Positions 16,519 through 23,810 of a stretch of DNA of 24,403 nucleotides are shown here, piece by piece. The notes beneath the pieces are model-generated. The model saw nothing but the letters and a program-made list of their open reading frames with translations. It was not told the origin of the DNA and searched no databases. Position numbers and translations under genes: made by a program. The stretch comes from Hyphomonas sp. UBA5111 (GTDB taxonomy: Bacteria; Pseudomonadota; Alphaproteobacteria; Caulobacterales; Hyphomonadaceae). Numbering within the stretch: the stretch's first letter is position 1; each line of letters begins with the position of its first letter. The DNA lies in the NCBI GenBank assembly GCA_002414505.1, contig DHZF01000088.1:26227-50629 (forward strand). Direction: 5' to 3'.

Positions 16519-16751
16519 TGCACCAGAATGAGCAGGACTGACGCACATGAAAACCGCCTCAACACATGGCTTTCGCCAAAAAGCGCACGCCAAACTTCCG
16601 CGCTTTCTGTGCAAGCATGTCCATGGCGGTTCCCCATACAACGCCGCTCTTCATGGCAGTAACGCAGCCGGCGAGCGTGACGAATACACATCAAATCGGC
16701 CAGTCAATTTTGGCGTGTACAGATATAAATACATAGAAGGGGTAACACACC
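16519..16751. other. Intergenic gap before rhaT
   Basis: This 233-base gap has no credible coding sequence. It contains a 7-base-pair inverted repeat (AAAGCGC at 16580-16586 with GCGCTTT at 16600-16606, 13-base loop) that could fold in RNA. An AT-rich tract with TATAAATA around 16723-16730 might be a -10 for rhaT. Copies of the IclR-type or LacI-type motifs are absent. Confidence 0.4.
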
Positions 16752-17867
16752 ATGGGCGGTAATCCACTATTCGGCGTCTTCTTTCACTGGCTCGGCGGCC
16801 TGTCATCGGCCAGCTTTTATGTCCCTTACAAGAAGGTCCGGCTCTGGTCGTGGGAAATTTTTTGGCTCACGGGTGGGGTATTCTCATGGATCTTTGCGCC
16901 CTGGATTGCCGCCTTCATCGGTACGGAAAATGTCTTGGGTGTCCTGTCGGGCGCTCCTGCCTCCACACTCCAATGGTGTTACTTTTTCGGGGCACTCTGG
17001 GGCTTTGGGGGACTAACCTTTGGTCTCACCATGCGGTATCTCGGCGTCTCACTTGGCATGGCGGTCGCCCTTGGCCTAACCACAGCGTTTGGCACGCTTG
17101 TGCCTCCAATCTTCGCCGGGGAGTTCGTTGATACACTACTGGCAGAAACGGGGGGACAGATCGTTTTCCTCGGTATTCTCCTCACCCTGGTTGGGATTGT
17201 CGTCGTGGCGATGGCTGGCCATGCCAAAGAGAAAGAAGTTCCGCAGGAAGAACGGGTGAAGACCATCGCCGAGTTCGATTACCGCAAGGGTATAATGGTC
17301 GCGATTTTTTCGGGCATCATGTCGAGTTGTTTCGCCTATGGCCTTGCCGCCGGCGAACCAATCCGCCAGGCGTCACTGGCTGCAGGAACCGGCACATTAT
17401 GGCAGGGGCTGCCCGTATTGTGTGTTGTGCTCGCGGGTGGGTTCACGACTAATTTCATCTGGTGCACAGTCATGATTGTCCGCAACAAGTCTGCGGGCCA
17501 GTGGATCGGCCGACAAAATGCCAGCGCGCTTGTGCCACCCTCCACATCAGCACTGGGGGAGAATAGCGTCCCTCCGGCCCAGTCAAAGCCACCCTTGCTG
17601 CTAAATTATGGCCTGTGCGCCATCGCCGGCACACTATGGTACCTGCAGTTTTTTTTCTACACGATGGGTGAAAGCCAGATGGGCCGCTTCGGTTTCTCGT
17701 CCTGGACGTTGCATATGGCTAGCATCATCATCTTCTCGACCCTGTGGGGATTTTCCCTCGGCGAATGGCGTGCCTCCAGCAGCAAAACGAAACGACTAGT
17801 ATGGCTTGGAATCGCCTTGCTTGTCGGCTCTACCGGCATCATCGGTTACGGCAATTATCTCAGCTAA
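16752..17867 (+). CDS. rhaT: L-rhamnose/H+ symporter RhaT
   Basis: The 371-residue integral membrane protein has about ten hydrophobic segments of the drug/metabolite-transporter type and clear RhaT signatures: FFHWLGGLSSASFYVPYKKV near the start, WSWEIFWLTGGVFSWI, FFGALWGFGGLTFGLTMRYLG, SLGMAVALGLTTAFGTL and GTLWYLQFFFYTMGESQMG with SSWTLHM. RhaT imports L-rhamnose with a proton across the inner membrane. Length slightly exceeds the E. coli protein (344), mainly from a longer hydrophilic loop around 255-285 (NASALVPPSTSALGENSVPP). A GGGG tract about 12 bases upstream is the likely ribosome site. Its position downstream of the catabolic genes confirms that rhamnose is the operon's substrate. 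Confidence 0.95.
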   Translation: MGGNPLFGVFFHWLGGLSSASFYVPYKKVRLWSWEIFWLTGGVFSWIFAPWIAAFIGTENVLGVLSGAPASTLQWCYFFGALWGFGGLTFGLTMRYLGVSLGMAVALGLTTAFGTLVPPIFAGEFVDTLLAETGGQIVFLGILLTLVGIVVVAMAGHAKEKEVPQEERVKTIAEFDYRKGIMVAIFSGIMSSCFAYGLAAGEPIRQASLAAGTGTLWQGLPVLCVVLAGGFTTNFIWCTVMIVRNKSAGQWIGRQNASALVPPSTSALGENSVPPAQSKPPLLLNYGLCAIAGTLWYLQFFFYTMGESQMGRFGFSSWTLHMASIIIFSTLWGFSLGEWRASSSKTKRLVWLGIALLVGSTGIIGYGNYLS

Positions 17868-17913
17868 GCCCCAAATACATCGCATACAGAATAAGATAAA
17901 AGGGAGAATATCC

Positions 17914-19524
17914 ATGCTCGACAGACGGTCACTGATCTTAGCTAGCGGCGCCGGATTGGCCGCCGCCGCAGGCTGCGCCGCGACACCGCAACCCAAGGCA
18001 CAGGCACAAGACTTGGGCGCCTCCTCAGTTGAGGGCATTCTCAACGTCCGCCACTTCGGCGCCACAGGCGATGGGACGACCATCGACACGCCAGCCATCA
18101 ACCGGGCCATTGAGGACGCTGCAGCCCGCGGAGGCGGGACGGTCTATTTCCCGCCGGGGAAGTATGCGTGTTTTACCATCCGCCTTAAGAGCAAAGTTTC
18201 CCTCTACCTTGAGCAGGGCGCAATTATTTATGCGGCCCCCGCCCCGCCGGAAGGCACCTCAGGCGGCTACGATCATCCCGAACCGATCGACCCTTCCTAT
18301 GCAAACTATCAGGATTTCGGGCACAGCCATTGGCGAAACAGCCTCATTTGGGGCGAGGGTCTGAGCGATATCACAATCGCCGGTGACGGCCTTATTGACG
18401 GTACAAATCTCGCCCGCGGCGACGGCAGCTACAACTACATGGACGATCCGCATTATAATGGGACGGGCAATAAAGCGATCGCACTAAAATGGTGTCGCAA
18501 CGTGCTCCTGCGAGATTTCCGCGTCTACCGCGGCGGTTGGTTCGCGCTGCTCGCCACCGGTGTTGACAACATGACCATCGACAATTTGATGGTCGACACG
18601 ACCCGCGACGGTTTCGACATTGATTGCTGCCGCAATGTGCGCGTCACCAACTGCCATATTAACTCACCCTGGGATGATGGGATCTGCCTGAAGTCCAGCT
18701 ATGCGCTGGGTGAGGCGCGCGCGACTGAGAATGTCATGATCGCTAACTGCTATGTGACAGGCAATTACGAGATCGGATCCCTACTCGACGGCACCTGGAA
18801 GAAGATGCCGCCCTCCTTCGCGCCACAGGTTCACGGTCGGATAAAATTCGGTACGGAGTCCAATGGTGGCTACAAAAACATAACTATAACCAACTGCACG
18901 TTCGAGGACAGTCAGGGCTTTGCGCTGGAAACGGTGGACGGCGGAGATCTTGAAGATGTAACGATCTCCAACTGCACCATGCGCGGCAACTATTCTTCCC
19001 CCATCTTCCTGCGCCTGGGACGGCGTATGCGGGGACCGAAAGATGCCGCGATCGCAAAATTTCGCCGCATTCTGATTTGCAACATCGTCAGCTCGTCCTC
19101 AGCCCCCCTGTTGCCGTCCATCATCGCGGGCATTCCCGGTCATCCCGTGGAAGACGTGAAAATTGCCGACTGCTACTTCCATCAGGAAGGCGGCGCACCG
19201 GAAGATCTTGTGAACCGCGTTCCGCCGCTGGAGGAACTCGGCTACCCCGAACCCAACATGTTCGGCGACCTGCCCGCGACCGGTTTCTATATCCGCGATG
19301 CGAAGAACGTCGAGATGAGCAATATCGAAGTTGCCGTCGCCAAGGCCGATCCGCGTGCAGCCTTCTGGTTGCAGGACGTAGAGGGAGCTGACTTCTTCCG
19401 TCTCCGTGTGCCGGGCGGCGCCCCTTCCTTCCATTTGACCAATGTCAGCAGTTTCCGCAATTTCGGCAGCCTATCGGCTCCCGAAAGACAAATAGAATCG
19501 GTCAAGTCGACGACGATTTTCTAG
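17914..19524 (+). CDS. Divergent GH28-like right-handed beta-helix protein, Tat lipoprotein
   Basis: The 536-residue product starts at ATG 17914, after AAGGGAGA; a longer frame from 17806 overlaps rhaT. It has a twin-arginine motif (DRRSLILASGAG) and a lipobox-like AAGC (Cys21), then a pectate-lyase-3/GH28-type N-terminus (VRHFGATGDGTTIDTPAINRAI) and repeating beta-helix turns with NC stacks (VTNCHIN, IANCYV, ITNCTF, ISNCTM). Catalytic-like elements are RDGFDID (231-237), SPWDDGICLKS (Asp254, Asp255) and GRIKFG (Arg309, Lys311), resembling the GH28 NTD, DD and RIK motifs. The usual G/SHG histidine motif is replaced by YEIGSLLDG. It may be a rhamnogalacturonan-acting GH28 relative or a lyase-like helix enzyme. 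The downstream esterase gene begins two bases after its stop. Confidence 0.8.
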   Translation: MLDRRSLILASGAGLAAAAGCAATPQPKAQAQDLGASSVEGILNVRHFGATGDGTTIDTPAINRAIEDAAARGGGTVYFPPGKYACFTIRLKSKVSLYLEQGAIIYAAPAPPEGTSGGYDHPEPIDPSYANYQDFGHSHWRNSLIWGEGLSDITIAGDGLIDGTNLARGDGSYNYMDDPHYNGTGNKAIALKWCRNVLLRDFRVYRGGWFALLATGVDNMTIDNLMVDTTRDGFDIDCCRNVRVTNCHINSPWDDGICLKSSYALGEARATENVMIANCYVTGNYEIGSLLDGTWKKMPPSFAPQVHGRIKFGTESNGGYKNITITNCTFEDSQGFALETVDGGDLEDVTISNCTMRGNYSSPIFLRLGRRMRGPKDAAIAKFRRILICNIVSSSSAPLLPSIIAGIPGHPVEDVKIADCYFHQEGGAPEDLVNRVPPLEELGYPEPNMFGDLPATGFYIRDAKNVEMSNIEVAVAKADPRAAFWLQDVEGADFFRLRVPGGAPSFHLTNVSSFRNFGSLSAPERQIESVKSTTIF

Positions 19525-19526
19525 AC

Positions 19527-20693
19527 ATGACGCCGCCACCGCCAGGTCATCGAAATTCGCGACAGGAAAAACGAGATAGTCCGTTACAACGGCAACGTTC
19601 GGTATTTCGCATTGCAATCCTGCTCTTTCTTCTCCCGGTTTGCGCTGCGTGCATTTCGACGGACAGTGCCTCTGCTAACTACCCCGCCGATACGCCCCTC
19701 GTGGGAACCATGCGTGACGGACATCATATCAATCTTATCCAGCCCGAAACGTTTTATTCATCGGACAGAGTGGATTTTCTCCAGATTGAATCATCGATTA
19801 CCAATGGCGTAAAAGTTGGCGTTGCGATCTACAAACCAGAGGCGCCCGGGCCGATCCTGCTGATGTCCCACGGCTGGCATGAGAGCGTGACCCGACCAGA
19901 GGCCGACACGCCCAATCCCTATCCCGGTTTCCTGACCGTTCAGGTGGACATGCGTGGGCGCGCCTACTCCACCGGCGAGCCTGATGCGAATGGATACGAA
20001 CTCTACGACTTTCTCGATGCCCTCAATTACGTTCGGGAACATTATTCCGATTTCATCAGTGATCCTGACCGGGTTCATTTCATTGGCGGCAGTGGCGGCG
20101 GCGGCAATGCTCTAGCGCTCGCGGGCCGCTTCCCGGACCTGTTTTCTAGCGTGATTGCTATGTACGGGATGAGTGATTATGCCGCTTGGTATCATAGCGA
20201 CGATGTCGGTGAATTCCGCGACGAAATGGATATCTGGATCGGCACCTCGCCCAGCGAAAACGCAGAAGCTTATGCTGTTCGCAGCGGCATCACTGCTCTG
20301 CCCAATCTGTTCTCCCCCCTGTATCTTGTACACGGAGAGACAGATCTCCGTGTTCCCTCTTCCCATTCACGCAACTACGCTGAAGCTGCCAGCCTGTTGC
20401 ACAAGCCGGTAGAGTACTGGGAAATTGAAGGTGTTGGGAACAACGCTCACCTTGGCAATATCACACCAGAACAGCAGAAGAGGCTGGACGCTTTCATCAA
20501 TACGGCGCTGCAATCACATTCACGAGCGCCGGCCTTGCCGAACAGGGGGATACTGGTTGTGCCAGGCTATGTCCGGACAAGACATTTCGACGTAAAGCTC
20601 GACTCGATAGATCAGGTCGGCCTCGTCGCGTATGATCTGGAGACAGGCGAGGCGAAATTGCTCAAGGGCACAGGCACGGTCAGTTTTTATTGA
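19527..20693 (+). CDS. Alpha/beta-hydrolase esterase, exported lipoprotein-like
   Basis: The 388-residue product has a charged N-terminus, a hydrophobic segment (28-40) and a lipobox-like CAAC (Cys42). The alpha/beta-hydrolase domain has an oxyanion-loop candidate SHGWHES (114-120), the nucleophile elbow GGSGGGG (Ser189), Asp273 in HGETDLRVP and His308 in GVGNNAHLG, so a complete Ser-Asp-His triad is visible. The fold resembles prolyl-oligopeptidase-like and acetyl-xylan-esterase-like enzymes; in this locus removal of acetyl groups from a pectic or xylan substrate is the best guess, while a peptidase role is less likely. The ATG is two bases after the preceding stop with no ribosome site, implying translational coupling. 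The last 70 residues after the domain are unassigned. Confidence 0.78.
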   Translation: MTPPPPGHRNSRQEKRDSPLQRQRSVFRIAILLFLLPVCAACISTDSASANYPADTPLVGTMRDGHHINLIQPETFYSSDRVDFLQIESSITNGVKVGVAIYKPEAPGPILLMSHGWHESVTRPEADTPNPYPGFLTVQVDMRGRAYSTGEPDANGYELYDFLDALNYVREHYSDFISDPDRVHFIGGSGGGGNALALAGRFPDLFSSVIAMYGMSDYAAWYHSDDVGEFRDEMDIWIGTSPSENAEAYAVRSGITALPNLFSPLYLVHGETDLRVPSSHSRNYAEAASLLHKPVEYWEIEGVGNNAHLGNITPEQQKRLDAFINTALQSHSRAPALPNRGILVVPGYVRTRHFDVKLDSIDQVGLVAYDLETGEAKLLKGTGTVSFY

Positions 20694-20813
20694 TTCCCCT
20701 GAACGTTATCCACGAGTGGGCTCAGCACAGGAAACAGAGTGCACACTGACCAATTTGGCGATCATCCTGCCGAGCGTCTCGGACGACGGGGGAGAACGCG
20801 GATGAGCCTCTCT
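20694..20813. other. Convergent intergenic gap without a clear terminator
   Basis: These 120 bases separate two convergent genes. The only pairing seen is a weak CCGAG-CGT-CTCGG hairpin near 20770-20782 with no U-tract on either side. Confidence 0.35.
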
Positions 20814-22223
20814 TCACATCTTCGACACAGACTGCCCATTGACCCGAACATTTTGGATCGAGAGCCTCTCCGTATGCGATATGATACTTTCCTCATGAAC
20901 CCCATTGAAGGAACAATCCCGAAGCGTGATATTATGTACCGGCGCACCGGGAAGACCTTGAACATCCAGCACACGCCCTGCCTTTTCTACACGCAGGCGC
21001 TCAATTGTGAGATTGCGTAGCACCGGTATATAGGGCCCGTTTCCACCCTCCTCATAATTGAAATCACAGGTGATCGCCGCACGACCGACCTGCCCCACCT
21101 CAATATCGCGAAAATGGATATCTTCGACCACGCCGCCGCGCATTGCATTGTTCTTGAACCGAAGCGCGTACCATAAATCAGGACTACTCATATAGCAGTT
21201 TTCGGCAAATACATGATGCACCCCGCCTGATATCTCGCTGCCAATGACAACCCCGCCATGACCCGCCTTCATCGTGCAGTTCCGGATCAGGATATTTTTG
21301 GCAGGCGTCGCTATCCGTCGGCCATCAGCGTTTCGACCGGACTTGATGGCGATGCAGTCGTCACCTGTGTCAAACGTGCACCCCTCAATCAGCATGCCGT
21401 CCACCGATTCGGGATTGCAGCCATCATTGTTGGGCCCATGACCAAGGACAGAAACATTCCGGACAATGACGTTCCTGCTCATTACTGGATGGATATTCCA
21501 GCAGGGTGAATTGTGAACACGCACTCCCTCGACCAAGGCATTGTCGCAATCGTAGAATTCGATAAAGCTCGGTCGCAGATAGTGCCCCCGGCCAAATACT
21601 CGATCTTCGACGGGAACGCCTTCCTCCGCCATATGGAACAGGGCTCGCCGGTCCGCCGACTGGCTGCCTATTCCTTCCTCCCAACCAAATCGTTCCGCGC
21701 CGCACCAGGGCCACCAATGGTCATTGCTGGCTTGCCCATCCAGCAGGCCGGCACCGGTAACCGCCACATTCTGAGCCCCACGCGCGTAGATTAGCGGTGA
21801 ATAATTCCACAACTCCACCCCTTCATAACGGGTATAGGCAAGCGGATAGTCCGCGGGATCCGTACTGAAGAGGATTACCGCCCCTTCCTCCACATGCAGA
21901 TTGATATTTGATGCTAGATGGATAGGTCCGGTCAGATAGCGACCGGCGGGCACCACGACATGGCCGCCGCCCGCATTTGCGCAGGATTTGATTGTCTTTG
22001 CGAAGGCTTCCGTGTTCTTGGTCGCTCCATCACCCACAGCGCCAAAATCGGTAATTGCCATCCGACGGGCAGGAAAACGAGGGGAGGTGACGGACCGACT
22101 GATGTCCTGTGCATGCCGCCAGGGCCCTGCCGCACTGGTTGGTGGTAATGAGGCGCAGGCCCCGAGCCCCAAAGCGGCGCCCGTCATCAAGAAGCTGCGT
22201 CGCGAAACTGTGTACTGGCTCAT
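20814..22223 (-). CDS. GH28 polygalacturonase-family enzyme (exo-type), Tat lipoprotein
   Basis: The 469-residue enzyme shows the full GH28 active-site set: NNDGCNPES (Asp267), TGDDCIAIKSGRN (Asp288, Asp289), AGHGGVVIGSE (His322) and LRFKNN (Arg355, Lys357). N-terminal features are a twin-arginine SRRSFLMTG and lipobox LGAC (Cys23). GH28 enzymes hydrolyse alpha-1,4-galacturonosyl bonds with inversion; the subtype with NNDGC and IAIKSGRN is typical of bacterial exo-polygalacturonases or rhamnogalacturonan galacturonohydrolases, which release GalA or digalacturonate and would feed UxaA. The residue after NNDGC is Asn270 where Asp is usual (NNDGCDPE), a mild deviation. AGAGG 7 bases upstream sets the ATG at 22223; the in-frame ATG at 22262 lacks a signal-peptide context. 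It is transcribed alone, with an operator-like motif 137-151 bases upstream. Confidence 0.92.
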   Translation of the reverse strand: MSQYTVSRRSFLMTGAALGLGACASLPPTSAAGPWRHAQDISRSVTSPRFPARRMAITDFGAVGDGATKNTEAFAKTIKSCANAGGGHVVVPAGRYLTGPIHLASNINLHVEEGAVILFSTDPADYPLAYTRYEGVELWNYSPLIYARGAQNVAVTGAGLLDGQASNDHWWPWCGAERFGWEEGIGSQSADRRALFHMAEEGVPVEDRVFGRGHYLRPSFIEFYDCDNALVEGVRVHNSPCWNIHPVMSRNVIVRNVSVLGHGPNNDGCNPESVDGMLIEGCTFDTGDDCIAIKSGRNADGRRIATPAKNILIRNCTMKAGHGGVVIGSEISGGVHHVFAENCYMSSPDLWYALRFKNNAMRGGVVEDIHFRDIEVGQVGRAAITCDFNYEEGGNGPYIPVLRNLTIERLRVEKAGRVLDVQGLPGAPVHNITLRDCSFNGVHEESIISHTERLSIQNVRVNGQSVSKM

Positions 22224-22505
22224 ATCATACCTCTTGGTCCCTGCATTGCAGGCAGACAACATCCTTGGCCATGAGGCAAACCAAGCTCTGGAGTGTCGCT
22301 AGCGCATCAGTTTAACGTAAACTCACACCCGGTTTTGTCACACGTCGCTTACCATCGAATTCCACATTATGGCACTCGCGACCTCATATTGGAATATGCG
22401 AATACTCGCCACATTTGTAAAGACCCGTAGAGCCCCCCTCAAAGGCTTACCCTAATGTATAGGGGCGGTTCAGGGGGAATGAAAACTGACGGGTGAAGCG
22501 CATGA
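22224..22505. promoter_or_regulatory. Upstream region of the minus-strand GH28 gene
   Basis: No gene is seen in this stretch. It holds a candidate IclR-type operator (22360-22374) and CATATT-GG-AATATG (22385-22398), a 14-base inverted repeat with a 2-base centre. Beyond about 22440 composition shifts to GC-rich sequence that continues into the mobile-element remnant, so the boundary of the sugar locus probably lies here. Confidence 0.5.
22360..22374. promoter_or_regulatory. Candidate IclR-type operator, copy 3
   Basis: TTCCACATTATGGCA is an inverted repeat (TTCCA-N5-TGGCA) that differs from the copy at 10822-10836 at two of 15 positions. It is located 137-151 bases before the GH28 ATG, a suitable position for a regulator bound near or above the promoter. 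Confidence 0.55.
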
Positions 22506-22762
22506 TCGCCCTATGTGATCATCGACGGTCTGGATGGGCGAGCTGTGTTTGTGGAACTGGGTGTCGCGGGTGAAGTCCATGACGTGAAGTGCGGAGCAAT
22601 TGTGACGGTGGCGCCGCCGAACCTTGAGCCAAAGCCGTCCGACATTACGATTGACCGGATCACGCGGAGCTGGCGAACGGCGGCGCTAATCGTTACGGCC
22701 GCCTCATTCGCGAGCTTGGGAATGTCTACCGGATCAAACCCCATAAGCCCTACGTCACCTGA
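22506..22762 (+). pseudogene. Frameshifted remnant resembling a DUF3363-type conjugative relaxase C-terminus
   Basis: Plus-strand translation gives YVIIDGLDGRAVFVELG, then CGAIVTV and PKPSDITIDRI, which resembles the DUF3363 region of VirD2/Rlx-type relaxases in alphaproteobacterial conjugative elements (pattern Y-VIDG-DGR--YVELG ... GAIVE ... RPSDRTI). At about 22667 the frame breaks; one missing G (ACGCG-GAG) would join it to ELANGGANRYGRLIREL in the next frame, and that frame ends at TGA 22760-22762. No upstream relaxase domain is present, so this is a decayed fragment. The comparison rests on my memory of the family pattern, so the assignment is moderate at best. Confidence 0.4.
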
Positions 22763-23326
22763 GCGTGGCGCATTATGCGAACGACCCTGCTGGGACTGGC
22801 GATCACCACAGGGAGATTGATCAAGGATTGCCGATTTTGGATAGGCAATTGCTCTTTTTGATGCCTGCTGCGGCGAGTTCGCAAACGTGCCCAAAAGCTT
22901 GTCCATGGCGGGTATCGCCAGTTGCTGGCGCAGTCACCTTCAGGCCGTCGCACTGTCTGATCACGTCTTACGACATGCCATCAGGCCTGGTCGCTCCCCG
23001 GGCCCTCTGACGCGGGGCACCTCAGATCATTTCGGTCGACTATGCGTCTTCGGGCATGGAGCTTGCCGGGCTGCGTCTCCGGTCCCTTGCCGTCCCGGCC
23101 CGGAAGGCGAGGGCTATGGGGGCTGGCCGGTCCGTGGCCGCATCGCGCGCTTCCCACTGGCCTTGCCGCCAGAGGGTCACGGATGCGTGGCTTCTACTCC
23201 TCCGGGCGCACACCTCATCCTGTGCCAGGCGAGAGGGAGCGCCGGCGCTGGCGCGCGACAGGGCGAACACATGAATGTGTGGATCTGGTGATCGGGACAG
23301 GCCTGACATACTGGTCATGACGCTTC
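22763..23326. other. GC-rich stretch with no recognisable gene
   Basis: Several overlapping frames are open here on both strands (for example minus 23040-23471 and plus 23042-23320). None has a ribosome site, a recognisable domain, or a plausible protein composition; they are rich in Arg, Ser, Pro and Ala as expected for spurious frames in GC-rich DNA. I read it as decayed mobile-element DNA between the relaxase-like remnant and the copper genes. Confidence 0.45.
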
Positions 23327-23356
23327 TTGAATTGTCCCCCAATGGGGGTGTAGGTT
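23327..23356 (+). promoter_or_regulatory. MerR/CueR-type metal-responsive promoter
   Basis: TTGAAT (-35, 23327-23332) and TAGGTT (-10, 23351-23356) enclose an 18-base spacer containing the perfect dyad CCCCCA-A-TGGGGG (23336-23348). A dyad centred in an over-long spacer is the hallmark of MerR-family (CueR-like) promoters, which are activated by DNA distortion when the metal binds. The genes downstream are copper-resistance genes, which fits Cu(I) sensing. The regulator itself is not in the window. Confidence 0.65.
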
Positions 23357-23364
23357 CAAACTTG

Positions 23365-23751
23365 ATGAACATGATTGTCTCCATTCTTGTCGCCGTCTTT
23401 TTCGGCCTGTCGCAAAGTCTCTGTCTTAGTCCTGTTGCCGCGCCCGGAGCTGCCGGGTCCGGGCATAACATGACTGCGCAGATGGCGGACGGTCATGGCA
23501 ACCATGCGACGCTGCCCTGCGAACAGGAGAGCGACCATTGCGACATGCAATCAGTCGCAGCAGCCAAAGGCGAAAGGATGGGTACTCTGGCTGGTCTCGT
23601 CGAAAGCGGGGTCAAGGCGCCAGTCATGCTTGCCAACCCGGCCTGGTCCGTGATCCATCTTCGCGCACCACTTCGCAGGATCGTCCCGGATCGGCGAAGT
23701 TGGCCGCAATCCCCCTCCCCCTTGCATTTGAAAGTCCGTTTCCTGAATTGA
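23365..23751 (+). CDS. Small exported His/Cys/Met-rich protein, CopL-like
   Basis: The 128-residue product begins MNMIVSILVAVFFGLSQSLC, a hydrophobic export signal, followed by a potential metal-binding stretch rich in His, Met and Cys (HNMTAQMADGHGNHATLPCEQ, then SDHCDM). The C-terminal half has no recognisable motif (HLRAPLRRIVPDRRSW). Small proteins of this type (CopL in Xanthomonas, related Cys/His-rich leaders in sphingomonads) precede copA and help copper-dependent expression; the position 59 bases before copA supports a CopL-like role, but sequence similarity alone is weak. With the predicted -10 at 23351-23356, transcription would begin about two bases before the ATG, so the mRNA may be leaderless; ATG 23371 is an alternative start. 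Confidence 0.6.
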   Translation: MNMIVSILVAVFFGLSQSLCLSPVAAPGAAGSGHNMTAQMADGHGNHATLPCEQESDHCDMQSVAAAKGERMGTLAGLVESGVKAPVMLANPAWSVIHLRAPLRRIVPDRRSWPQSPSPLHLKVRFLN

Positions 23752-23810
23752 GACCGCACCCGCCGGGCACGCAGCCCGTCTGGTTCAATTTCAATACAAT
23801 GGAGACATCT

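Noticed and set aside
20694..22485. Near-identical inverted strings ATTCCCCTGAAC (about 20693) and the complement of GTTCAGGGGGAAT (about 22468) flanking the GH28 gene
   Set aside because: Only about 12 bases match, with a one-base gap; no target duplication or transposase accompanies them, so chance is likely.
23040..23471. Minus-strand frame of 143 codons spanning the gene-poor region and the CopL-like start
   Set aside because: It overlaps the MerR-type promoter and the copper gene, is Arg/Ser/Pro-rich, and has no recognisable domain.
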